Notes: a model not told the origin generated them from the letters alone. A stretch of DNA of 32,107 bases from an uncultured Bacteroidales bacterium (GCA_902779125.1 CACZAC010000028.1:1-32107), one strand, 5' to 3'. Positions 24,521 through 32,107 are shown, counted from the stretch's first letter. A program made the numbers and translations.

Positions 24521-25432
24521 ATGAATAACTACCTATCCATCTCACCCGAAGTGCAGCAGGCACTTGACGAGGGCCGTCCCGTGGTCGCCCTTGAATCGAC
24601 AATTATTTCCCACGGCATGCCTTATCCCCAAAACGTGGAAACGGCACTCAAGGTCGAACAGACCATCCGCGATAATGGGGCTGTTCCCGCCACCATCGCC
24701 ATCATCGGCGGCAGGCTCAAAGCGGGCTGCACACCCGATGAAATCGAGTACCTGGGCAAGAAGGGCCAGGCTGTAACCAAGGCGTCGCGTCGTGACCTGC
24801 CCGTGCTTATCGCTCGTGGCGAGGATGGTGCCACCACCGTGACCACGACGATGATTATCGCCGCAATGGCAGGCATACGCGTGTTTGCCACTGGTGGAAT
24901 CGGTGGCGTACACCGTGGCGCCGAAACCACAATGGATATCAGTGCCGACCTCGAGGAACTCGCTATGACCCCTGTCATGGTCATCTGCGCTGGCGCCAAA
25001 TCGATCCTCGACTTGGGGCTCACGCTGGAGTACCTCGAGACCAAGGGCGTGCCCGTCATCGGCTACGGCACCGAAGAACTGCCCGCCTTCTATACCCGCC
25101 ACAGCGGTTTCAAGGTGGACTACCGCATCGACACGCCTGAGGACCTCGCCGCCGCTTTCCGTGCCAAATTAGATATGGGCCTGCAGGGCGGTATGCTCGT
25201 CACCAATCCCATCCCCGAGGAGTACTCCATGCCCGCCGACGTCATCAACAAGGCAATAGACGAAGCTATAGCCGAGGCCAACCGCTTGGGCATCCGTGGC
25301 AAGGAAACGACGCCATTCCTGCTCGCTAAGGTCAAGGACCTCACGGGCGGTGACAGCCTCGCCAGCAACATCCAACTGGTGCTCAACAACGCCCGACTCG
25401 CCGCCAAAACGGCCGCAGCTCTAATCCGTTGA
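24521..25432 (+). CDS. psuG: Pseudouridine-5'-phosphate glycosidase
   Basis: Cleaves the C-C glycosidic bond of pseudouridine 5'-phosphate, giving uracil and ribose 5-phosphate. The 303-residue protein has the family signature ALESTIISHGMPYPQN (23-38), TTTMIIAAMAGIRVFATGGIGGVHRGAE, and CAGAKSILDLG. By alignment from memory with E. coli PsuG (E31, K166, N289), the active residues are E25, K160 and N283, a constant offset of six, which supports the identity. Length is normal. Pairs with psuK just upstream. Uracil can be reused through upp 4 kb away. Confidence 0.96.
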   Translation: MNNYLSISPEVQQALDEGRPVVALESTIISHGMPYPQNVETALKVEQTIRDNGAVPATIAIIGGRLKAGCTPDEIEYLGKKGQAVTKASRRDLPVLIARGEDGATTVTTTMIIAAMAGIRVFATGGIGGVHRGAETTMDISADLEELAMTPVMVICAGAKSILDLGLTLEYLETKGVPVIGYGTEELPAFYTRHSGFKVDYRIDTPEDLAAAFRAKLDMGLQGGMLVTNPIPEEYSMPADVINKAIDEAIAEANRLGIRGKETTPFLLAKVKDLTGGDSLASNIQLVLNNARLAAKTAAALIR

Positions 25433-25444
25433 CGCTGCAGCGGT

Positions 25445-25476
25445 TTTGCGGGAGTGGCGGATTTTGTGTACCTTTG
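25445..25476 (+). promoter_or_regulatory. Promoter for miaB
   Basis: TTTG (25445-25448), 20 bp, then TACCTTTG (25469-25476): a textbook Bacteroidetes -33/-7 pair. Transcription would begin near 25483. This excludes the in-frame GTG at 25454 and points to the ATG at 25502 as the start. Confidence 0.85.
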
Positions 25477-25501
25477 CGCCCTCAATGCAAAAAACGAAGA
25501 T

Positions 25502-26872
25502 ATGGCAATGAATTTAATATATGACGCCCAGGGCGATGCGCCCAAGAGGCTGATGCTGGAAACCTACGGCTGCCAGATGAATGTGGCTGACAGCGAGGTG
25601 GTCGCTACGGTGATGAAGATGGCAGGCTATGAAACTTGTGAAGACATCGACGCGGCCGACGCGATTTTCATCAACACCTGCTCGGTGCGCGACAATGCAG
25701 AGCAGCGCATCTTTTCGCGCCTGAACCAGTTGAACGCCTATCGCCACAAGCGTCAGCGCCGCCTCATCATCGGCATCATCGGCTGCATGGCCGAGCGCAT
25801 GAAGGAGGTGCTCATCAATGAGCACGGTGTGGACTTGGTGGCTGGTCCCGACGCTTATTTGGAGTTGCCGGCGCTCATCGGCCTTGCCGAGCGTGGCGAG
25901 AAAGCCATCAACACCCAACTGTCCACTACCGAGACCTATCGCGACATCATCCCGTCGCGCGTGGCTGGCAGCAAGGTGAGCGGCTTCATCAGCATCATGA
26001 GGGGGTGCAACAACTTCTGCACCTACTGCATCGTGCCCTATACCCGAGGACGTGAGCGCAGCCGTGAGCCGCAGAGCATCCTCAATGAGTTGGCCGACTT
26101 GCGTCAGCGGGGCTTCAAGGAGGTGACTCTCCTGGGGCAGAATGTCAATTCCTACCTCTACAAACCTGCCGACGGCAGCGAGCCCGTTGACCTGGCACGT
26201 CTGTTGGCGATGGTCGCCGAGGCTGCCCCCGAGATGCGCGTGCGCTTCACCACGAGCAACCCCGAGGACTTGAGCGACGCCATCATCGACACGATGGCAA
26301 GCCATGACAACATCTGCAACCACATCCACCTGCCGGTGCAGAGCGGTAGCAACAAGGTGTTGAAACTGATGAATCGCAAGTACACCCGCGAGTGGTATCT
26401 TGACCGCATCGCACGCATCCGCGCCGCCATGCCCGACTGCGGCATCTCGACCGACATGTTCACGGGCTTCCACGACGAGACTGAGGAGGATTTCCAGGAA
26501 ACGCTGTCGCTGATGCGCGAGGTGGGCTTTGACTCGTCCTTCATGTTCAAGTACAGTGAGCGTCCCGGCACGTTTGCAGCCAAGAATCTGCCTGACAACG
26601 TCCCCGAGGACGTGAAAATCGACCGCCTCAACCGCATGATTGCCCTGCAGAACGAACTGTCGCTGTGCAGCAACCGTGCTGACGTGGGCAAGACCTTCGA
26701 GGTGCTGGTCGAAGGCTACAGCAAGCGCAGCCGCGACGATATGTTCGGACGCACCCAGCAGAACAAAGTCATCGTTTTCCCAGCCCATGGCGAGAAGCCG
26801 GGTGACAAGGTGATGTGCCGTGTGCTCAGTGCCTCCAGTGCTACCTTGCTGGGTGAGCGTGTGGCAGAGTAA
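25502..26872 (+). CDS. miaB: tRNA-2-methylthio-N6-dimethylallyladenosine synthase
   Basis: Radical SAM methylthiotransferase that adds a methylthio group to i6A37 of tRNAs reading U-initial codons. From the chosen ATG the protein has 456 residues. The N-terminal UPF0004 domain holds the auxiliary cluster cysteines C24, C60 and C95 (TYGCQMN, NTCSVRDNAEQR, GCMAER). The radical SAM cluster is C169, C173 and C176 (RGCNNFCTYCIVPYTRGRERSR). A TRAM domain ends the protein (FEVLVEGYSKR). The NAEQR-type sequence distinguishes MiaB from RimO and MtaB. An in-frame ATG at 25508 is also possible. It stands alone, with its own promoter. Confidence 0.95.
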   Translation: MAMNLIYDAQGDAPKRLMLETYGCQMNVADSEVVATVMKMAGYETCEDIDAADAIFINTCSVRDNAEQRIFSRLNQLNAYRHKRQRRLIIGIIGCMAERMKEVLINEHGVDLVAGPDAYLELPALIGLAERGEKAINTQLSTTETYRDIIPSRVAGSKVSGFISIMRGCNNFCTYCIVPYTRGRERSREPQSILNELADLRQRGFKEVTLLGQNVNSYLYKPADGSEPVDLARLLAMVAEAAPEMRVRFTTSNPEDLSDAIIDTMASHDNICNHIHLPVQSGSNKVLKLMNRKYTREWYLDRIARIRAAMPDCGISTDMFTGFHDETEEDFQETLSLMREVGFDSSFMFKYSERPGTFAAKNLPDNVPEDVKIDRLNRMIALQNELSLCSNRADVGKTFEVLVEGYSKRSRDDMFGRTQQNKVIVFPAHGEKPGDKVMCRVLSASSATLLGERVAE

Positions 26873-26905
26873 ACCGTTAGGGTTGTTCAAATAATGGCCA
26901 AATTG

Positions 26906-26936
26906 TTGCATATCTCGCTGATATGATGTAACTTTG
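26906..26936 (+). promoter_or_regulatory. Promoter for the GT9-epimerase-aroK operon
   Basis: TTG (26906-26908), 20 bp, then TAACTTTG (26929-26936). Spacing and -7 box fit the Bacteroidetes consensus. The leader to the ATG at 26972 is about 30 nt. Confidence 0.8.
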
Positions 26937-26971
26937 CCCAACAATAAAACTGACTTCTATTCCTGTGTTTT

Positions 26972-28099
26972 ATGGCAACCAACAATAAACCCTTGCGTAA
27001 CGTGCTTGTCATGCGTCTGTCGGTGCTTGGCAATGTGGCGATGACAATTCCTGTTTTGTACCCTGTATGCAAAGCAAACCCCGATACCCGCTTCATCATG
27101 CTCACCAAGATGTGGCCCGCATCGATGTTCCATGACCGTCCCGCCAACCTCAAGGTGGTCGATTTTGATGTCAAGGAGAAACACCACGGACTGTTCGGCC
27201 TGTTGAAGCTGGCAAGGCAGTTGTATCATCTCTATGACATCGATGCAGTTGCCGACCTGCACAACGTGAGCGGTACATGGATTATCGATGCCTACATGCG
27301 TCTGCATGGTGCCAAGATTGCCCGTTTTGACAGGGAAAAATCCAAGCGCAAGGCGTTAACGACCCACAGGAGCGACGAGCCTTTGACGCCCGTTCATGAG
27401 CGCTACCGCAACGTGTTCAGGCAATTGGGATTTGAAACACCCGACAATTTCACGCATCTCTATGACGGCCGTGATTGGCCTGTGAGCCCCATTGTGCTGG
27501 AGAAGGAAGAAGGACAGCGCTGGATTGCCATTTCTCCGTTCTCGTCACACACCAATAAGTCTTATCCCCTGGACCAGATGGAAAAGGTGATTGCCGAGTT
27601 GACCAAACACGAGAATTACTGGATTTTCCTCATGGGTGGCGGCAAATCCGAAAAAATCGCACTACGCGGCATTGCCCGCAAGTACAAGAATGTCATCTCG
27701 ATGGCAGAGGTCAAGCACAAATTCATCGATGAATACGCGCTTTTTGCTAAGTGTGACCTGATGCTCACCATGGAGTCTGCCAACATGCACTTGGCGTCGC
27801 TGGTGGACCTTCAGGCGATGACCATCTGGGGACCTACTTCACCTGATTGCGGTTATCTGGGCTATAATCAGATTGTCGAGGACGACATTCAACTCGATAT
27901 GGACTGCCGTCCTTGCTCCATCAACGGCGACAAGCCTTGCAAGTATGGCGACTACCGTTGCCTGAAGAACATCTCGCCCGAGTATATCGCTCAGCATGTC
28001 GTTGAGGCGGTCGAGTTCAACGCTAAGAATAAGACCAAAGGCACAAAGTTGGCGCTGCTGCGTCAGGCTAAGCATCATTCCGAGGACACCAATTCATGA
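26972..28099 (+). CDS. Glycosyltransferase family 9 (heptosyltransferase-like)
   Basis: A 375-residue GT9 protein. The N-terminus VLVMRLSVLGNVAMTIPVL has the RLSxLGD-like acceptor-domain motif, here with N in place of D. The C-terminal half has GGGKSEKIA and then LTMESANMHLASLVDLQAMTIWG, the nucleotide-sugar-binding region. The closing cysteine pattern CRPC-x7-C-x6-C (CRPCSINGDKPCKYGDYRC) is common in Bacteroidetes members. Such enzymes add heptose or other sugars to lipopolysaccharide core on the cytoplasmic face. The donor is unknown. Its stop overlaps the next start (ATGA), so it is coupled to the epimerase gene. Confidence 0.92.
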   Translation: MATNNKPLRNVLVMRLSVLGNVAMTIPVLYPVCKANPDTRFIMLTKMWPASMFHDRPANLKVVDFDVKEKHHGLFGLLKLARQLYHLYDIDAVADLHNVSGTWIIDAYMRLHGAKIARFDREKSKRKALTTHRSDEPLTPVHERYRNVFRQLGFETPDNFTHLYDGRDWPVSPIVLEKEEGQRWIAISPFSSHTNKSYPLDQMEKVIAELTKHENYWIFLMGGGKSEKIALRGIARKYKNVISMAEVKHKFIDEYALFAKCDLMLTMESANMHLASLVDLQAMTIWGPTSPDCGYLGYNQIVEDDIQLDMDCRPCSINGDKPCKYGDYRCLKNISPEYIAQHVVEAVEFNAKNKTKGTKLALLRQAKHHSEDTNS

Positions 28100-29103
28100 A
28101 AAGCATTTTGATTACTGGTGCCGGTGGTTTCATCGGCGGTTTCCTCGTTGAGGAAGCACTCAAGCGCGGTTACGACACCTGGGCTGCCGTGCGCTCCACC
28201 ACGAGCCGCGAGTTCCTGCAGGACGAACGCATACACTTCATCGAACTGGACTATGACGACCAGGACCGCCTGGAGGAAACCCTGCGCGACCATGCAGGCG
28301 AGTGGGGTAGATGGGACTATATCGTCCACAACCTGGGCGTGACCAAGAGCACCAACTATCTCGACTTTGAACGTGTCAACTACGGTTACCTGCGTGCCCT
28401 GGTCGATGCCTTGCAGGACACCGGGATGGCGCCCGACGTCTTCCTGATGATGAGCAGCCTGAGCGTCATGGGACCAGGCGATGAAAAGAACTACACCCCC
28501 ATCAAGCCGACCGACGTTCCCATGCCCAACACCTTCTACGGCGTTTCCAAACTCAAGGCGGAGACCTACCTGCAGAGCGTCGAGGGCTTCCCCTATACCA
28601 TCTTCCGTTGCACGGGCGTGTATGGACCGCACGAGAAGGACTACTATCTGATGATTAAGAGCATCAAGCGGGGCTTTGACTTCAGTGTGGGTTTTGAAAA
28701 GCAGATGCTCACATTCATCTACGTCAAGGACCTCGTGGTGGGCGTGATGGACGCGTTGGAGAAGGGTCCCTTGTATAAGGCTTATTTTATCAGCGAGGAC
28801 AAGGCTTACACACAGCAGGAATTCCGCAAAATCGTCTGCGAGGAACTGGGCAAGAAGTTTGTCATTCCTGTGACCTGTCCCCTGTGGCTGGTCAAGATAG
28901 TGTGCAATGTGGCAGAGTGGATTGGCAAAGTGACCCTCAAGGCAAGCGCGCTCAACCGCGACAAGTTCAAAATCCTGAAACAGCGCAACTGGCAATGCGA
29001 CACCAGCGACGCCCAGCGCGACTTCAACTTCAACCCCAAGTATCCGCTGCGGGAAGGCATCCGTGAGGCGATTGCATGGTATCGCAAGGCAGGATGGCTA
29101 TGA
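28096..29103 (+). CDS. NAD-dependent epimerase/dehydratase family protein
   Basis: A 335-residue extended SDR. The N-terminal cofactor motif is ITGAGGFIGGFLVEE (GxxGxxG). The active-site YxxxK is YGVSK in FYGVSKLKAE. SSLSVMG supplies the Ser. Acts on an NDP-sugar or similar substrate, not identifiable from sequence. The C-terminal region (about 255-285) is fairly hydrophobic (PLWLVKIVCNVAEWI). It overlaps the GT9 gene by 4 bp, and its own stop overlaps aroK. The pairing with a glycosyltransferase suggests a role in cell-surface glycan synthesis. Confidence 0.9.
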   Translation: MKSILITGAGGFIGGFLVEEALKRGYDTWAAVRSTTSREFLQDERIHFIELDYDDQDRLEETLRDHAGEWGRWDYIVHNLGVTKSTNYLDFERVNYGYLRALVDALQDTGMAPDVFLMMSSLSVMGPGDEKNYTPIKPTDVPMPNTFYGVSKLKAETYLQSVEGFPYTIFRCTGVYGPHEKDYYLMIKSIKRGFDFSVGFEKQMLTFIYVKDLVVGVMDALEKGPLYKAYFISEDKAYTQQEFRKIVCEELGKKFVIPVTCPLWLVKIVCNVAEWIGKVTLKASALNRDKFKILKQRNWQCDTSDAQRDFNFNPKYPLREGIREAIAWYRKAGWL

Positions 29104-29639
29104 TGAACCCCGTTTTCCTTATCGGTTATATGGGCTGCGGCAAGACCACGCTAGGCGAGGTGCTTGCTAGGCAGATGGATTGCCGTTTTATCGACCTGGA
29201 CGAGTTCATCGAGCAACGCCAAGGCATGACGGTGCTGCAAATCTTCGATGAAATGGGAGAAAACCGATTCCGCGAACTGGAAACCGAGGCGCTGCATGAG
29301 GTGGCATCGATGACCGATCTCATCGTCGGCTGTGGCGGCGGTACCCCCTGCCATGGCGATAACATGTCGCTGATGAATCAAGCGGGCACCACCGTCTGGC
29401 TCACCACCAGTCCCGAGCGCATCACCGCCCGCCTGCTCCTGCCAGAGCAAAAGAGCAAACGGCCCAAAATCAATACCCTTTCCACCCATGAAGTGTTACC
29501 ATTGGTTAAAAAGGAATTGCAATCACGTTCCCCCTACTACGCCCAAGCCCAACTGCAGTTCGACTCCACCGACATTGAAACAGGCCCCGCCACCGTCCGC
29601 ACTGCCCGCCGCCTCGCCAAGTTATTGAAATCCCTTTAA
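29100..29639 (+). CDS. aroK: Shikimate kinase
   Basis: Phosphorylates shikimate to shikimate 3-phosphate in chorismate synthesis. From the ATG at 29100 the protein has 179 residues, the usual size. Walker A is GYMGCGKTT (9-17), substrate-binding IDLDEFIE (31-38), R57 in ENRFRELE, and CGGGTP (78-83). I prefer 29100 because it overlaps the preceding stop as ATGA. An ATG at 29103 is equivalent, and 29076 would add eight residues ahead of the conserved start. It is the third gene of an operon whose first two genes look glycan-related, an unusual but not informative pairing. Confidence 0.93.
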   Translation: MMNPVFLIGYMGCGKTTLGEVLARQMDCRFIDLDEFIEQRQGMTVLQIFDEMGENRFRELETEALHEVASMTDLIVGCGGGTPCHGDNMSLMNQAGTTVWLTTSPERITARLLLPEQKSKRPKINTLSTHEVLPLVKKELQSRSPYYAQAQLQFDSTDIETGPATVRTARRLAKLLKSL

Positions 29640-29675
29640 CCGCTCCCCTCTTCCCCGCAATCTCCAGTAGAGTGT

Positions 29676-29691
29676 TCTCTCGCGTGAGAGA
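29676..29691. other. Hairpin in the aroK-rnhA gap (first of three)
   Basis: TCTCTC (29676-29681) and GAGAGA (29686-29691) form a 6-bp stem with a GCGT tetraloop. No T-run follows directly, though TCTTTT occurs 4 nt later. One of three perfect hairpins in about 105 bp. Confidence 0.55.
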
Positions 29692-29717
29692 GCGTCTTTT
29701 GCGACAGGGTCGACTAT

Positions 29718-29737
29718 GCCGTGGCTCCCGCCACGGC
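29718..29737. other. Strong GC-rich hairpin in the aroK-rnhA gap (second of three)
   Basis: GCCGTGGC (29718-29725) and GCCACGGC (29730-29737) form an 8-bp perfect stem closed by TCCC. It lacks a T-run and so is not a simple terminator. Confidence 0.65.
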
Positions 29738-29762
29738 CCCATCGCCAGTGTTGTCCCGTGGG

Positions 29763-29785
29763 CGGCGGCTCTGCCGCCGTTTCTC
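29763..29785 (+). terminator. GC-rich hairpin, likely terminator of the aroK operon (third of three)
   Basis: CGGCGGC (29763-29769) and GCCGCCG (29773-29779) pair around a TCT loop, followed by TTTCTCC. A 7-bp all-GC stem with a short T-run fits a weak rho-independent terminator. The 250-bp gap 29640-29889 shows no gene. It holds these hairpins and the rnhA promoter. Confidence 0.55.
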
Positions 29786-29826
29786 CATCCCCGTCCCCTC
29801 TGCTTCCACCCGCTAGTGAAACAAAA

Positions 29827-29858
29827 TTTGCCGTTTTCAAGTAAATGATGTAATTTTG
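29827..29858 (+). promoter_or_regulatory. Promoter for rnhA
   Basis: TTTG (29827-29830), 20 bp, then TAATTTTG (29851-29858), both boxes exact. The leader is about 25 nt before the ATG at 29890. Confidence 0.85.
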
Positions 29859-29889
29859 TCGCTTTAAGAAACCAAAGTGGATATTCAGC

Positions 29890-30534
29890 ATGGCAAGCGA
29901 TAGACGCAAGTGGTATGTCGTGTGGCAGGGGACTGAACCTGGCATCTGTGACTCGTGGGCTGAATGCGAGTTGCGCGTCAAGGGCTACCCTGGAGCACGA
30001 TACAAGGCTTTTGACTCACAGCAGGAAGCTGTCGAGGCATTCCGCAACGACCCTGGAGAGATGGACATCCTCAGGGCGATAGCACGTGCGCCCCGTGAGT
30101 TTGTCAACTATGACGCCATACCCGGCATTATTCACGACAGCATCGCAGTGGATGGCGCTTGTTCAGGCAATCCCGGCATGATGGAGTATCGCGGAGTGGA
30201 TGTCCCTACGGGCGCCGAACTGTTCCATCAGGGACCGTTTGCCGATGCCACCAACAACATCGGCGAGTTTCTGGCCATTGTGCATGCACTGGCGTTGTTC
30301 CACAATCAGGGCAACGACCATACTGCTATTTATAGCGACAGCAAGACAGCCCAGGCGTGGGTAAAGGCGGGACAATGCCGCACCAAACTGGCGCGTACCG
30401 ATGCCAATGCACGCTTGTTTGAAATCATTGCCCGTGCCGAGTGCTGGTTGGCAACGCACACCTGGCCTAATGCCATCCTCAAGTGGAACACTGCCGAGTG
30501 GGGGGAGATACCCGCTGACTTTGGCCGTAAATAA
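29890..30534 (+). CDS. rnhA: Ribonuclease H with N-terminal viroplasmin-type domain
   Basis: Degrades the RNA strand of RNA-DNA hybrids such as R-loops and Okazaki primers. The 214-residue protein begins with a viroplasmin/hybrid-binding domain (about 6-52; KWYVVWQGTEPGICDSW and GYPGARYKAF), as in eukaryotic RNase H1. The catalytic domain follows: D88 in IAVDGACSGNPG, E126 in NNIGEFLAI, D150 in YSDSKTAQAWV and D210 near the C-terminus (IPADFGRK). All four acidic residues are present. It has a strong promoter, and a hypothetical gene follows 7 bp downstream. Confidence 0.95.
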   Translation: MASDRRKWYVVWQGTEPGICDSWAECELRVKGYPGARYKAFDSQQEAVEAFRNDPGEMDILRAIARAPREFVNYDAIPGIIHDSIAVDGACSGNPGMMEYRGVDVPTGAELFHQGPFADATNNIGEFLAIVHALALFHNQGNDHTAIYSDSKTAQAWVKAGQCRTKLARTDANARLFEIIARAECWLATHTWPNAILKWNTAEWGEIPADFGRK

Positions 30535-30541
30535 AGAAGAT

Positions 30542-31075
30542 ATGTCAGAGAAAAAACTAATGAAATATCGTGACGAACTGGATAGGAGTTATGGCGCTGC
30601 AGGTATGGCGTTGGGACTCTCGGTGTTCGATGCCAGCGACCTGTTCACCGCCATCACACTCGATGCCGACACACCTGGCTGCATCCAGTTCACGCCCGAG
30701 TTTTTCTTTGCCGGCAATCCGAGGCTCTCGCCTCGAGGCGCTTGGAAGTATATCCTGGGACATTACCGCATCTCGGTCGGATTGGCCGTAGCCAACGTGC
30801 TGTGCCGACGCATGGTGCTCGATAACGACAAGGTTGACCAGCAATTGCGTGATCAGTTGTTTAATGCCGCCTGTGACGACGGACGCGACTACTGTCAGTT
30901 GGAACGTGATGAGGTGGAGCCTATTTTTACCGAGGCATTTGACAACATGAAGCGTCTGTTCGCCGATAGCCGAGTGCGCAAGGCGATGGACACCTTTGCC
31001 GATGCCCTGCAACAGCGACGCACGCTCTCCCATATCGATGTCACCGACATCCTGCATCAGTTGGGTCTCATGTGA
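30542..31075 (+). CDS. Hypothetical protein downstream of rnhA
   Basis: I do not recognise this 177-residue protein. The ATG at 30542 gives MSEKKLMKYRDELDRSYGAAG. An upstream in-frame ATG at 30401 lies inside rnhA and is unlikely. The protein appears soluble. It has an alpha/beta N-terminal half (LFTAITLDADTPGCIQFTPEFFF) and a helical C-terminal half with many charged residues. No signal peptide, membrane helix or metal-binding motif stands out. It starts 7 bp after rnhA and is surely in the same operon, but this gives no functional clue. Confidence 0.85.
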   Translation: MSEKKLMKYRDELDRSYGAAGMALGLSVFDASDLFTAITLDADTPGCIQFTPEFFFAGNPRLSPRGAWKYILGHYRISVGLAVANVLCRRMVLDNDKVDQQLRDQLFNAACDDGRDYCQLERDEVEPIFTEAFDNMKRLFADSRVRKAMDTFADALQQRRTLSHIDVTDILHQLGLM

Positions 31076-31139
31076 TATCGGTATTTCTTTTTTATATTAA
31101 TAATGTGTAATCAAAACAATAAACTTAAAACTAAATAAC

Positions 31140-31919
31140 ATGCAAACGGTAATTTTTAATTCTACGATATACGGACCCATACACAGCCGCAGGTTGGGAA
31201 TGTCACTCGGCATTAACCTCATGCCCAACGATGGCAAGATCTGTTCTTTTGACTGCCTGTACTGCGAGGCAGGTTTTAACGCCCAGGGTCCCGGCAAAGA
31301 TGGTGTCCCAACGCGCGAGGCCGTGAAGAAACAACTCAGGCATAAACTCCAGGAGATGAAAGAGGCTGGACAGACGCTCGACGTCATCACTTTCTCAGGT
31401 AACGGTGAGCCCACGCTGCACCCCGAGTTCAAGAAGGTGGTCGAGGATGTGCTGCGACTGCGCACTGAGTTCTTCCCCAATGCCAAGGTTTCGGTGCTCA
31501 GCAATTCGACCATGGCAGGCAAGCCTGCAGTTGCCGAGGCGTTGCTCAAGGTGGACAACAATATCCTCAAACTCGACAGTGCCATGCCTCGCACTTTCAT
31601 TGTCATCAATCGCCCCGTTTCTCCCAATTGCCTGCCCGAGGGTGTCATTGCCGACCTGAAGAAGTTCAGTGGTCAGTGCGTCGTGCAGACCATCATGATT
31701 CGTGGCGAGTATGAGGGTAAACATTTTGACAACACCACCGACGAGGAACTTGATGCCCTCTTGAGCGCTTATCTCCAGATCAAGCCACGTGAGGTGATGC
31801 TCTATAGCATCGACCGAAAAACCCCTGCCGAGAACCTCGAAAAGGTTTCCAAGGAGGAGTTGGAACGCATCGCACAGCGTTTCCGTGACGCGGGAATCAA
31901 GGTGCAGGTCAACGCCTGA
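31140..31919 (+). CDS. Radical SAM protein, COG0731-like
   Basis: A 259-residue radical SAM enzyme. The cluster cysteines are C35, C39 and C42 in CSFDCLYCEAG. TFSGNGEPTLHPEF (about 82-95) is the glycine-rich strand and GEP motif for SAM binding. The N-terminal YGPIHSRRLGMSLGINLMP is typical of COG0731, the family that includes archaeal wyosine synthases. Bacterial members mostly have no known substrate, so tRNA modification is only a guess. There are no extra cysteine clusters. Stand-alone gene in a 64-bp A-rich leader context. Confidence 0.9.
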   Translation: MQTVIFNSTIYGPIHSRRLGMSLGINLMPNDGKICSFDCLYCEAGFNAQGPGKDGVPTREAVKKQLRHKLQEMKEAGQTLDVITFSGNGEPTLHPEFKKVVEDVLRLRTEFFPNAKVSVLSNSTMAGKPAVAEALLKVDNNILKLDSAMPRTFIVINRPVSPNCLPEGVIADLKKFSGQCVVQTIMIRGEYEGKHFDNTTDEELDALLSAYLQIKPREVMLYSIDRKTPAENLEKVSKEELERIAQRFRDAGIKVQVNA

Positions 31920-31948
31920 TAGCAGTTTTTTGACATTGAAATAATTCT

Positions 31949-31971
31949 ACCTACTATTTTCGGTAGGTTTT
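31949..31971 (+). terminator. Weak hairpin terminator after the radical SAM gene
   Basis: ACCTAC (31949-31954) pairs with GTAGGT (31963-31968), loop of 8, then TTTTC. The stem is short, so this is a candidate only. Confidence 0.45.
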
Positions 31972-32055
31972 CGACGAGAAAAATCTAAAATTTAGCCATT
32001 TTTTTGCTATTAAATTGTGAAAATAGGTTAAATAATAGATTTTTCTTCCGGAATA

Positions 32056-32087
32056 TTTGGTCGGTTTCCCGGGCGGCTGTAATTTTG
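32056..32087 (+). promoter_or_regulatory. Promoter at the right edge for an off-window gene
   Basis: TTTG (32056-32059), 20 bp, then TAATTTTG (32080-32087): a complete -33/-7 pair at ideal spacing. No start codon follows before the window ends. The 188-bp stretch 31920-32107 is otherwise AT-rich and empty. Confidence 0.8.
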
Positions 32088-32107
32088 CATCGCTTTTCGG
32101 CTCACAA

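Noticed and set aside
25514-26944. Minus-strand open frame of 476 codons opposite miaB
   Set aside because: Shadow of miaB; its composition is unlike a real protein and it has no supporting promoter or neighbour.
30401-30541. N-terminal extension of the hypothetical gene after rnhA
   Set aside because: The extension lies inside rnhA in another frame, and a good ATG with an A-rich leader stands 7 bp after the rnhA stop.

Overview
The window looks like chromosomal DNA of an anaerobic gut-type Bacteroidales bacterium, of the Prevotella/Muribaculaceae sort. Several upstream regions carry the Bacteroidetes housekeeping promoter (a -33 TTTG or TTG, about 20 bp, then a -7 TAnnTTTG) and lack Shine-Dalgarno sites. 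Characteristic genes include the fused-style fumarate reductase subunits, a DUF4834-like gene beside pssA/psd, a viroplasmin-RNase H fusion and a short Pgi. Most of the window is fairly GC-rich. One block, about 13.02-16.61 kb, is strikingly AT-rich and looks acquired. No stretch longer than 300 bp lacks a gene, and I see no tRNA, rRNA, CRISPR array, integrase or IS element.

Layout. 0-2.9 kb: the end of a cytochrome b subunit, then frdA and frdB (fumarate reductase/succinate dehydrogenase), closed by a strong hairpin. 2.97-4.70 kb, minus strand: psd, pssA and a DUF4834-like gene, a phosphatidylethanolamine operon. 4.98-8.71 kb, plus strand: a VWA protein, an unrecognised 374-aa protein, a zinc-ribbon membrane protein and an unlisted 36-aa membrane peptide. 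8.74-12.92 kb: a GNAT-like protein, pgi and a succinate/acetate CoA-transferase.

13.19-16.61 kb: the AT-rich island. It holds a uridine-kinase-like P-loop kinase, a 525-aa protein with two membrane helices, a YhhQ/VUT-type (queuosine precursor) transporter and a COG2236/Gpt-like phosphoribosyltransferase. The genes overlap or nearly touch, as in one operon. Transporter, phosphoribosyltransferase and kinase together suggest uptake and activation of a nucleobase or nucleoside, with the membrane protein unexplained. This is the best candidate for an undescribed system.

16.6-22.4 kb: an EamA transporter (+), then on the minus strand a GYF/CD225-like membrane protein, nadB, upp, ribF and an SDR oxidoreductase. 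22.5-25.4 kb, plus strand: an esterase, psuK and psuG, giving pseudouridine breakdown to ribose-5-phosphate and uracil, which the neighbouring upp could reclaim. 25.5-31.9 kb, plus strand: miaB; an overlapping GT9, epimerase and aroK operon; a hairpin-rich gap; rnhA with a hypothetical gene; and a COG0731-like radical SAM protein. The window ends in a promoter for a gene lying outside.

Metabolically, FrdAB and the CoA-transferase fit succinate/acetate/propionate fermentation. NadB can in principle pass electrons to fumarate in such anaerobes. A peculiar 9-bp-period repeat with a TCYAG core occurs in at least two, perhaps three, intergenic gaps.
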